Below, piece by piece: positions 56,254 through 64,000 of a stretch of 64,000 nucleotides of DNA. Position numbers and translations under genes: made by a program. The first letter of the stretch is position 1, and every line of letters begins with the position of its first letter. This stretch comes from Neurospora tetrasperma FGSC 2508. Lineage: Eukaryota > Ascomycota > Sordariomycetes > Sordariales > Sordariaceae. Under the pieces are notes generated by a model. That model ran no database searches. It was not told where the DNA came from and saw only the letters and a list, made by a program, of their open reading frames with translations. Location of the stretch: contig NW_009799179.1 of assembly GCF_000213175.1 (NCBI RefSeq), positions 186,001-250,000 of the forward strand, written 5' to 3'.

Positions 56254-57066
56254 AGTAGATGGTGATGGGTAAGGTAAAGGAGGGTTAGGTGATGGGACTT
56301 GAGAGGAAGTAAAGTGGAGATGAAAAAAGTTGTGGTTGGAAGTGAGGGGATGGAAGATGTATGGCAAGAGGAAAAAACTGAATGATCATCACGTAATGGT
56401 ACTGGCTTTGAAATGTTCACAAGTGACGTGGTAGGTACCTGAGCGGCAACATGAAAAATGGAGTGAGATATGGTAGCCTGCACATGCACCAAACCTCTAC
56501 CCTCCTAGGGGGTATATAGCCCAGGTTATTGGCCATCCTTTCCGTGGCCCGCTAGTGCATCTGGGAGTAATGCGAGAGAGCTCTTCGTGAGCTGTTACCA
56601 AGTAAACTGGAAGCTGTCGGTTCAAGTTCGGTGCGGGCCACTATTTTTTTTGGACATTCTCCTTTTTACTTTGATCGTACTCGTTCAGGCAGGCTCCAAC
56701 GTGGCATAGGTCAGTCATACTGAACGTGTCATCTTTTTGCATTGCCTCCTTCGTTTGGCTTCAACGAAAGCTTGACTCATCCACGGCCATAGATGTACGT
56801 ACCCAACGCTCCTTCCATCTCAATACTCCAACCACCCTTTGCCCCTCTCATGTCCAGGGGCACTTTGACGTACCACGCACTGCCCGGCTCCTTCTTCGTA
56901 TTGTCTCGCCCCGCCTCTGGCCTCTCACTAAGAATCTGAGGTATGCAATTCCCTACCGACGCGAACTTTCAACGCGCCGTTCTGTTTTCATTCCTCTATC
57001 CCAAGTACCTACTTCTAACTCCATCTAACAACATATTCATTAGGACTTACTTCACCGTGCCCAGCC
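56254..57066. other. intergenic region around the tRNA-like unit
   Basis: Apart from the tRNA-like unit at 56546-56640, I see only spacer and the leader of the following RNase H-fold sequence. Confidence 0.35.
56546..56640 (+). tRNA. tRNA-like Pol III unit, isotype undetermined
   Basis: The unit is 95 nt. The acceptor stem GGCCCGC/GCGGGCC is perfect and pairing extends two more bases outward (GTGGCCCGC with GCGGGCCAC). The B box is GGTTCAAGTTC, followed by T8 after ACTA. The D arm is unusual (GCAT/ATGC around a 9-base loop). The middle forms hairpins (AGCTC/GAGCT) but no normal anticodon arm, even allowing an intron. Its last 34 bases resemble those of the units at 61025 and 61329, so they share ancestry. 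It could be an intron-bearing tRNA, a tRNA-derived SINE head, or a distinct Pol III RNA. Confidence 0.45.
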
Positions 57067-58936
57067 ATGGAGGTATCTGATGCTGCTCAGACTCGGAGCC
57101 CCTACCACGAGAACCGCGCGCCCGAAACTAGCGGAAGCGAGAGTTCGAGGGACAAGACACCCAGTCAAAATACAACAGAAAGGATGGCGAACATTGCAAA
57201 GAAACGGCGACTTGACGAGGCAGGTGAAGCGCAAGTCATACTCGGGTTGACAGAAGCCGACGTTGATGGTAGAGCGAGAACGGAGGCGACAGAATACGGT
57301 GCTGTTTCCGGTCATGCAATGGCGCCCTCCAAACCATCGCCAATGAGCCATCCAAATGCGCAAGAGAAGCCCACACACATCCTACAATCCATAGAAGTCG
57401 ATGTCATTGAGCAACAGGATGTGGTGGGATTGCCCACCATAGAAGACGAAGTACCATTTGCAAACATGGAAGACTTCGAGGCAACCAATGTCACAACCAG
57501 GAAGCGCTCACCCAGGTCTCCCTCACCAATCGAAGATCCAAGGCTTCCTCAATGGAAGGCTGAAACTCGGTCATTCAAGGGAAATATGTTCTGTCACCAT
57601 CAATCCCCTGGAACAGCCATCGAGACAGCCAAAGCCGCCCACAATGGGGATCTTTTCGTGGATGGAGCTCCACAGTTCACCATCTTCTGTGACGGATCCA
57701 GCGAGAACACTCGCTTTGCACAGTTTCGCGGGGATAAGGGAGGATACGGTGTGGTCTTTCGGGACCCCTACGAAACCGTTGGTCATAATGGTGTAGACCT
57801 TGCTCCCAACCGCCTCAAACCCGAATTCTTCGGCAAAGAGAAAGAGAAAGACTGGGATGTGGAAGACTTTGTGATCTTGAACTGGTTAAACCGCAAGGTC
57901 TATAGTGCCGATCATGCGGAAATCAGCGCTCTTTCACAGGGACTAGATGAGGTCACCAAAACGTGCCGACCGTTTTGGTCCCGCCTCATCCACGCTCAAG
58001 ATTTTCTCGGATCCGGCCAGCTGTCAAAGCCGCATCAACAAGGGAATACTTGTTGGCGATGACTTTGTGTCAGGCGGCAAGAACCTTATGTCAGATGACA
58101 GCAATGCCACGTCGGGAAAAAAACGCCAGAGAACTGAGGTCACTTTTTATGACAAGCACACAAACCCCTTTGTACGCGCAATTGTCTGGCAGTCGCATTA
58201 TCTCTTCGAACGTGGCTGCACGATAGAAATCCACTGGATGCCTCGCAACTGCACTTTTGCCGCGTTTCTCGCAGATCATGTCGCCGGTTTGTGGCGGCTA
58301 GAAAACGCCGAGTTCAGCCAGTCGAATCTCGCACGCGAAGAAAGGGACGGGATCATGGACAAGCTGAGCGAGGAGGTCAACGAGATAGTGCGTGAAAGAT
58401 CTACGCCTCCACCTAATTCTCGACCTTCCAAAAAGAGGAAGGTGAAAAGACCACCATCGAAGAATAAGCGCCTCACCAAAAACATGAAGCGCGCGCAGAA
58501 AAAGCCCAAGGACAGCAAGAAGTCTCGCTCGGCTAACAACCTCAACGCCCGGTCATTTCCTTTTCGCCCCTCACCGTCACCATACGGTCAACCTTCTTCT
58601 TCTCAGTGGGTCCCAAGTAACCCATTTCCGCCTGCCCCGACTCCCTCTGTCAGTGAGCCGTTCTTGCGCAAAGACCATTACCCCTCAGCAGAGCATCGCG
58701 TGCCCACGTTGGATACGTTTCCAACATGGCTCTTTCGAGATCCTACACCGCCTCGTATGGTACGTGCTCCGACGCCTGGGCGCTATTGGGAGATAGAGGA
58801 CGAGAATGAGATTGAGGTTGGCATTGTTCGGAACGAGGAGGACAGGCTGAGGGAGATGGATAGTGAGGACGAGAAGAAAGAGGAAGAGCAGGATAATTGT
58901 AGTGGAAAGGATGACGAGAAGGAGAGCAAAGAGTAG
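57067..58936 (+). pseudogene. RNase H-fold family protein, reading frame broken
   Basis: The N-terminal part is disordered and charged with a nuclear-signal-like KKRRLDE and RKRSPRSPSP. Then comes an RNase H-like region: FTIFCDGSSENTRF (first catalytic Asp), GGYGVVFRDP, HAEISALSQGLD (Glu), IFSDPASCQSRINKG (second Asp) and AAFLADHVAG (final Asp). A Lys/Arg-rich, Pro-rich and acidic tail follows. It is a paralogue of the whole gene at 61846-63456. The coding similarity does not stay in one frame, with about one break, so the copy looks recently inactivated or misassembled; a small intron cannot be excluded. The RNase H fold is shared by cellular RNases H and by retroelements, so an origin from a mobile element is possible. 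Confidence 0.55.
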
Positions 58937-59073
58937 TTGCTATATCGTCGTCTGTTGCTGCTTCTGTTGCTCCTTTGAGCTATGAAGCGGCTATGTTTCA
59001 AGATTTAGGCAAAACGGTGGAGTACAGGCGTTTTCTTTCTTTGTCTCGATGGGTATACATACAATCAGCTCGT

Positions 59074-60045
59074 TTATGCAAGAGTTAGTGGTTGAGTCCG
59101 CGGTTGAGGCGGTGCCAGCGCTCCTGTGAGTCGGTAGACAGTTCGATGACGACTGATTCCGGGCGATGTTGCTCCACGAGCTGAAGGGCGATAAGAGTAG
59201 ACTGCGTCAAGGCACCCGATTATGCCTGAGGTCGAGGAGTACATCACTGTGTAGGACCATGACTTGAGACCCAAACCCGACTTCGACTCAAGCCCGAAAG
59301 GCACGGAAGCAGCAGTGAAACCGGTAGCTGCTCCCTCCTGGCTGTTGACGTTGCTAGCCCAGGGATTGCGAAGCACAACCCTATAGCCACCACTAGAGGC
59401 TTCGGACTCCCGATCTCTCTCACACATGCGTGATCCATTGCAGAAGAAGATGATCTGCGGCACACCATTGATCCCAAGAGGAGAGGTACACGCCCTTTCG
59501 GCACTGATTTTGGATTGGTCAGGGAAATCCATGGTCATCGTGCCGGGGAATTGTCGGGTGTTCTTTTTCTATAGCGCAATGCGCTCGTCGTCGTTCAAAA
59601 GCGTAAGAGAGGGCTGGGATCCTGCGCGCTCGTGGAGCTGGGCGGGATAGCGCGGAGATCTTTCTTCCTCATCGCCAGTGTCGTCGGTTAACTCGGTATC
59701 AGACAAGAGGCGAAGATGGAACGACCTGATGCGATCTTGACTTGCCAGGATGCTGTTGTTAAGAGTCAAAAGACCTTTTGTTGAAAACGCCAAGTGTCTA
59801 ATGGAGACAAATGCACGCCCATGCCCACAGGCAGATCCGTACCATGTTTTGCTGGAGGAATCAGGAAATTCAGCAGCTTTCACGAAATTTGACGAGTGAA
59901 GTAAGAGGTTGAATGGTTGATGTAGTGAGGTGAGAAGAGAGAGCGGAGAAAGAACTGCATCAATTGACGGGTGCCACACAACTCCAACAATGATCGCGTA
60001 TAAACAGGCCAAGCAAGCGACTAGCTTTACCGCAACATCTATCAC
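59074..60045 (-). pseudogene. degenerate third copy of the RNase H-fold family
   Basis: Family matches are visible on the minus strand (GINGVPQIIFFCNGS, GGYRVVLRNPWASN, and a preceding PSLTLLNDDERIAL that corresponds to the PRIALWK segment of the whole copy). The second half of the RNase H domain is not recognisable, and the copy is broken in at least two places. It lies back to back with the 57067 copy, tail to tail. The decay suggests it is the oldest of the three copies. Confidence 0.5.
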
Positions 60046-61024
60046 CCCGCCAAAGCCCTACACACTAGCGGTTGCCGACTTTGTGCCGCTAGCTGAATTC
60101 ATCGTGCGGTCCAAGAGACCGGTCATCTTTGTGTGTTTCCGGCCGTGGTTTCCATTCGCAACCGTGCAATTTCTGCGCGTTCGAGTTTGCGACGGGGAGA
60201 TAAGGTGATATGGGTGTTGCTCGGTTACAGAAGGAAGACAGGAAGATCGAAGATCAACAGGCACAGAAGGCAATGGGGGTGAATAAGGCGAAGCAATCGA
60301 AAAGCGTCTACTATATATAGACTGCTCTCCTAGGAGACATAACGCGTGTGTTGCTGCGATTAAAGGGTGATGATGCGCAACCGGGAGATTGTCTTGTTGT
60401 GTGAGCAAATAGACGACCAGAAATGGGATGACGTCCAAAATGGAGACTAGCAAATGCCACATGATCTCAAGTCAAGGAAAGCAGCAGTGACAATGCACGG
60501 CTAGCCAATGAAGTCCGTCAAAAGTAGGTTTGCTAGGTAGAGGTACCTTATCTTATCACTTACATTGCCCCTCGCTTTGCCTCGCACTGCCGCCATGTCA
60601 ACATCACAACTCCGAACATCAAAGTCATTTCAGTTTTTCTCCGCTCTTACTTCTTTCCTTGCTAATCTCATCCGGTACCTAGTAAACAAACACGAGCCAG
60701 TGTCTACTAGTGGATCTATGCTACCGCTCATTCATTATCCGTCAGCATTAGATATCACTTAATGCAAATACTTTGAGGACGCAAAGGTTAAACGAATTGT
60801 TATTACCTATCTTCCAAGGCATCACCATTTTTGACATATGCCTGGTCATTGAGAACTGAAGTGAATCAAGGCGCTGCCTGTCGCTTCTGCCTGCTGTCCT
60901 TTCCCGGACCGCTACCCTAATGGTCGCTTAGCCTGCCACCTCCCACCTTGCCGCTCCTCATCCCAACTCTCGCCGGCAACAGGTTTGGAGGTACCAAAGA
61001 CCTTTCTTCTGTGCATGTTCCCGT
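60046..61024. other. gene-free stretch upstream of the tRNA-like pair
   Basis: A TATATATA motif lies at about 60311-60318. No supported gene. The sequence just before 61025 (ending GTTCCCGTGG) resembles that before 61329, consistent with duplication of a unit about 300 bases long. Confidence 0.35.
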
Positions 61025-61130
61025 GGTCCGTTGGTGTAACGGTCAACACTACTTAGCTGATGTCTTGTCGTATTGAGATACTTCCGGCTGTCCAGCATAG
61101 AAGTTACCGGTTCAAATCCGGTACGGGCCA
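61025..61130 (+). tRNA. tRNA-like Pol III unit, isotype undetermined (copy 1 of tandem pair)
   Basis: The unit is 106 nt. The acceptor is GGTCCGT/ACGGGCC, the D-arm stem GTGT/ACAC in A-box TGGTGTAACGG, the T arm ACCGG/CCGGT with B-box GGTTCAAATCC, discriminator A, and T-runs immediately follow. The extra 30-odd bases over a standard tRNA would suit an intron, but no anticodon stem can be formed. The outer 28 and last 26 bases match the unit at 61329 almost perfectly, while the middle about 45 bases differ. Confidence 0.5.
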
Positions 61131-61328
61131 CTCTTTTTTCCTCTTTTTTTTTTTCTTATTCGTTTTTCCCGTTCGTCAAACACAGTATGGCTCGGGAGTA
61201 GGTTAGCAGATATCGAAGCAACGCCTACGCTGTCTGCTGCTTCTACCTAACCCTCCTTATCCCCACTACCACCGGCCAAGGTTGTAAGTCTAGGGCACAT
61301 AAGGTTCCTTTCCAGCACATTTTTCCGT

Positions 61329-61433
61329 GGTCCGTTGGTGTAACGGTCAACACTACCTATCCTGGCGTGTATCCGTGTTGGACGCGGTGTCACGGTGGGG
61401 CGGAAGTTACCGGTTCGAATCCGGTACGGGCCA
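61329..61433 (+). tRNA. tRNA-like Pol III unit, isotype undetermined (copy 2 of tandem pair)
   Basis: The unit is 105 nt with the same acceptor, D and T arms as the copy at 61025 (B-box GGTTCGAATCC is a perfect consensus) and T7 and T9 runs downstream. The interior has its own hairpin (CCGTG/CGCGG). No anticodon arm fits. A start-to-start distance of 304 bases from the other copy indicates tandem duplication. Confidence 0.5.
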
Positions 61434-61845
61434 CACTTTTTTTGCCCCTTTTTTTTTACTAAACGTCTTCATGATTTTACTTTTCTTAGTCATAGTAGGT
61501 AGATATGTAGCCAGTGTCCAGTTAGTCTCGACTTTTCATTCAATACCTCTTCAAAGCCTGGCTAGCTGTCTTCTCTCTTCGAAATGTGAATTTCCTCTAG
61601 ACGTACGCTACTCAATATCTTAAGTGTTTCTCAGAGGTGCCAGGGCCAAAGAAAGTGGAGAGCGGTGCGTTCCACGACGGATAAAGTTACTCGTAAATCT
61701 ATCAAATTAACCTGCCTGATAACATGCTGCTCTTTCTTACACACAATATTTGATCATTTCTTCTACCGGTTTTCCCTTAAGGCGTTTTGCTACTAGTTAC
61801 ACTAATTGTACCCTCTGTAGATCATACCATTGATGACGGCAACGT
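61434..61845. other. intergenic stretch
   Basis: 3' flank of the RNase H-fold gene and of the tRNA-like unit. Nothing else recognised. Confidence 0.35.
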
Positions 61846-63456
61846 TCATACTTTGTATGCGCGTATCAGTTCGTTGGTGGTTTCGTTCAGCTTATCCATA
61901 ATTCCATCCCTGACATCTAGTGAAAGATTGCCCTGCGACCATTTGGTCTCCTCCGGTTCCCCCCACTCTTTCCATGAGGTGGCTGCAGCATCGGCGATAG
62001 ATGGACCGAGGGCACTGCAGCGAGGATTCCAAGCAAGCTCCAGCTCGCATCCACGGTCCCGAAGGTAGTGCGATTGCCAAATTATAGTTTGGACTAGGGG
62101 GTTGAAAAACTTGTTCCAGAGTGTTAACTTGGTACCTCTTCGACAAGCAAGAACGCCTCGCTTGATCCTATTTATAACGCATGTTGAATCCGAGAAAATG
62201 GTCACAACCGACGTCGGTGGGTGATGTTCGTCATACAACCGAATGGCTGTCTCAAGACACTGGGAAACTGCAGCAAGTTCGACCTGGGGAATGGAAAATG
62301 CCTTTTTGACCCCAAAGCAAAGAATAGTGAAGTCCACAAGTCGAGAAGGGCCGTCGTAGATTTCCCCTTCCTCCTCGAGTACATAGTCGTTGTCAATACC
62401 CTGCTGGTATGCATTGACACTCGGATGCTCAAGGAATCGAATAGGGTTTTCATCTCGAGAGACAAACTGAACGGTGTCCTCGAATGGGTTTCTGAAGGCA
62501 ACCCTATAACCTCCAGTAGTCCAACCGTGTTCCGGCCTTGAACTCGAGCTTCCGTTCTTAATTGATCCGTCCCCAAAGAATTTCAACTGCGGCACGCCAC
62601 TGATGAACAAGGAGGTCTGGGATGCCATATGCGCTGTACGGGCAGCTGTTGCCTTGTCTTGGTTAATCGTTATGAATCCCGCAAATGAACGCCTTTCGTC
62701 CTTCCAAAGAGCAATCCTCGGGTCTGGGGAAGGCGTGGGAGACCTTGGCGACCTTGCCCTTGGGACCGGAAGCTGCTGGGCATTGGTACCATCGATATCG
62801 GAAGCTGCTTTGCCGATAGTGTTTTGGTCGGTGAACTCAAAAGCCTTCGTGCCAGGATTCTCGGGAGTAGATAAGAGCGCTTCTGAGGCCAGTTCTACAG
62901 GCTCCACGGAAGCCATGATCGTCTCTTGAACGGTTGGGTCATGAGCACGAGGGTCGTAAGACAGGCCATCCCCCACATTGTCTGAGGTAATTGCACTGGC
63001 AGTAGCCTCTGTTTCATCACGAAGAGCTAACTCCTCACTTGTCTCGATCTCAACCATCAACTCCAACTGGGCGCGTTTGCTGGTACCAGTGTTCGAAGAA
63101 GAGCTGCTCGATTTGTCGTAGTCTTTGGGAGCTGAAACGGCAACCTCCAAGCGGTTCATGGCCGCCTGATCTTCGACCCTTGACTTTTCATTCTGCTCTC
63201 CCACCTCTCGAAGCCACAAGTGGGTTTGAGGCAGATTCTCATCATTATCCATTCGAGAGGTACCGGATGATGGGTTGTAACTGTTATGCCCGGTAACGAC
63301 AGGCTCCGACTGGTTGATGACGTTGGTCGCTCGAAGTTCTGGGTCCTCATCCTCTTTCGCCTTCACTTCATCATTTTGGTCGATACGTGCTCGTTTGCTT
63401 AAGCCGTGTTCCGGCGAAGAGCTCCTTGACGGAGCCGCTCGCTTGATACCTGCCAT
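61846..63456 (-). CDS. RNase H-fold domain protein, intact
   Basis: The gene is a single exon of 536 residues. The N terminus is nuclear-like (MAGIKRAAPSRSS, LSKRARID) and about 230 residues are disordered. A family-specific segment RSPTPSPDPRIALWKDERRS precedes the RNase H-like region: VPQLKFFGDGSIKN (Asp), GGYRVAFRNPFED, PQVELAAVSQCLETA (Glu), VVTIFSDSTCVINRIKRG (Asp) and ALGPSIADAAA (Asp), so all four catalytic acids of an RNase H1-type active site appear present. The final part, GNLSLDVRDGIMDKLNE, is shared with the 57067 copy. The spacing has large inserts compared with RNase H1. There is no reverse transcriptase next to it. It may cut RNA in RNA-DNA hybrids or be a domesticated domain; the role is unknown. 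Confidence 0.65.
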   Translation of the reverse strand: MAGIKRAAPSRSSSPEHGLSKRARIDQNDEVKAKEDEDPELRATNVINQSEPVVTGHNSYNPSSGTSRMDNDENLPQTHLWLREVGEQNEKSRVEDQAAMNRLEVAVSAPKDYDKSSSSSSNTGTSKRAQLELMVEIETSEELALRDETEATASAITSDNVGDGLSYDPRAHDPTVQETIMASVEPVELASEALLSTPENPGTKAFEFTDQNTIGKAASDIDGTNAQQLPVPRARSPRSPTPSPDPRIALWKDERRSFAGFITINQDKATAARTAHMASQTSLFISGVPQLKFFGDGSIKNGSSSSRPEHGWTTGGYRVAFRNPFEDTVQFVSRDENPIRFLEHPSVNAYQQGIDNDYVLEEEGEIYDGPSRLVDFTILCFGVKKAFSIPQVELAAVSQCLETAIRLYDEHHPPTSVVTIFSDSTCVINRIKRGVLACRRGTKLTLWNKFFNPLVQTIIWQSHYLRDRGCELELAWNPRCSALGPSIADAAATSWKEWGEPEETKWSQGNLSLDVRDGIMDKLNETTNELIRAYKV

Positions 63457-63737
63457 CGGGATTCGGGATCCGGGAGTGGCGAAGACGAAGAGTCTTGAGA
63501 AAGAGGAAGCCTGATGTTTGAGACATATATCGTTAGCATTCAGGATTCACGTGGCCAAACGATGACTGGGGCTGTAGGATAGATGAGTGGCCTTCATGTC
63601 CCTCTGCTTGGCGCTGTTATCCTGGAGTATCTGCATGGTGACCTGGACAGGATGAACGGTGTCCGTGCGCGAAGAGATGGGATCGAGAATGAAAACAATT
63701 GATGGGAAGCGAAAGGGTCGAGGGGGTAGGCAACGTG

Positions 63738-63780
<43 letters not shown>

Positions 63781-64000
63781 AGAAGGTGAAGCGAAGGAAC
63801 GGGTTATCAAGCCTCAGTGTCTTGATCGCCATCCGCCGTGGCGCATGACATACCCGGGAGGAAGAATCGCAATTCACGTCCGCCCTGCGTCTATTCTCCC
63901 CACTACCTACAGAACAATCAACCGTGTGTGGTTGAATAGCCCAGTGCAGTGTAATGCTCGAGGATTTTGGCTAAGCAAAACGAAAGGGAGAACGACAGGA
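63457..64000. other. upstream region of the RNase H-fold gene
   Basis: This is promoter and leader of the minus-strand gene plus a long A tract. No other gene seen before the window ends. Confidence 0.35.
63738..63778 (+). repeat. A41 homopolymer
   Basis: 41 consecutive A followed by GAAGAAGG. It may be a microsatellite or the tail of an old retroposed sequence; no element body is recognised next to it. Confidence 0.8.

Noticed and set aside
55743-56492. 249-codon minus-strand frame
   Set aside because: Covers the signal-peptide gene at 55789 on the opposite strand and has no features; it is a shadow.
56546-56640. Selenocysteine tRNA, suggested by nine outer base pairs
   Set aside because: The T stem and the rest do not fit a 9/4 fold with TCA anticodon, and ascomycetes are not known to use selenocysteine.
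1-64000. CRISPR arrays, rRNA genes, secondary-metabolite gene cluster
   Set aside because: No spaced direct repeats, no rRNA sequence, and no polyketide synthase, peptide synthetase, P450 or terpene enzymes were seen.

Overview
The window looks like nuclear DNA of a filamentous ascomycete (Pezizomycotina, probably Sordariomycetes). The evidence is short spliceosomal introns with GTAAGT/GTATGT donors and CTAAC-type branch sites, fungal-typical families (Rogdi/Rav2, Pop7, NIPSNAP, Atp18, FSH1-type hydrolase, Clr5-domain protein, GH26 and GH55 glycoside hydrolases), and vertebrate-type TTAGGG repeats inside a small transposon-like element. The genus is not determined. All exon joins were worked out by eye from splice signals and frame.

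Left part (1-28 kb) is gene-poor accessory-looking DNA. It is full of small, mostly intronless genes for secreted or single-pass membrane proteins. Five successive minus-strand genes (0.8-7.6 kb) have a signal peptide and at least four carry a Ser/Thr/Pro-rich linker, a dibasic motif and one membrane segment. Two genes (9.7 and 16.2 kb) encode an N-terminal membrane anchor with a glycine-rich tail. Others have a GPI-like or membrane C terminus. A three-exon cysteine-rich membrane protein (14.7-15.8 kb) has a 5'-truncated paralogue (17.7-18.7 kb) and a third relic fused in frame behind the stop codon of a GH26 glycanase (19.1-20.1 kb). This part also holds a 349-bp MITE-like element with 40-bp perfect terminal inverted repeats and telomere-like interior, an AT-rich hairpin island, and tRNA-like Pol III units.

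The middle (31-51.4 kb) is conserved core genome: Pop7 (RNase P/MRP), Rogdi/Rav2 (V-ATPase assembly), NIPSNAP, Atp18 (ATP synthase subunit i/j), an FSH1-type serine hydrolase, an unnamed conserved-looking protein, a Clr5-domain protein with a pure CAA-coded polyQ tract, and a GH55 exo-beta-1,3-glucanase. Several of these encode mitochondrial or V-ATPase functions, but nothing shows they form a functional cluster.

The right part (53-64 kb) returns to accessory character: three more small secreted/anchored proteins, then three members of an RNase H-fold family (one whole, two broken) interleaved with three tRNA-like Pol III units whose outer arms match while their interiors differ. The best candidates for something undescribed are the secreted/membrane small-protein arrays, the RNase H-fold family, the tRNA-like shells, and the telomere-repeat MITE.
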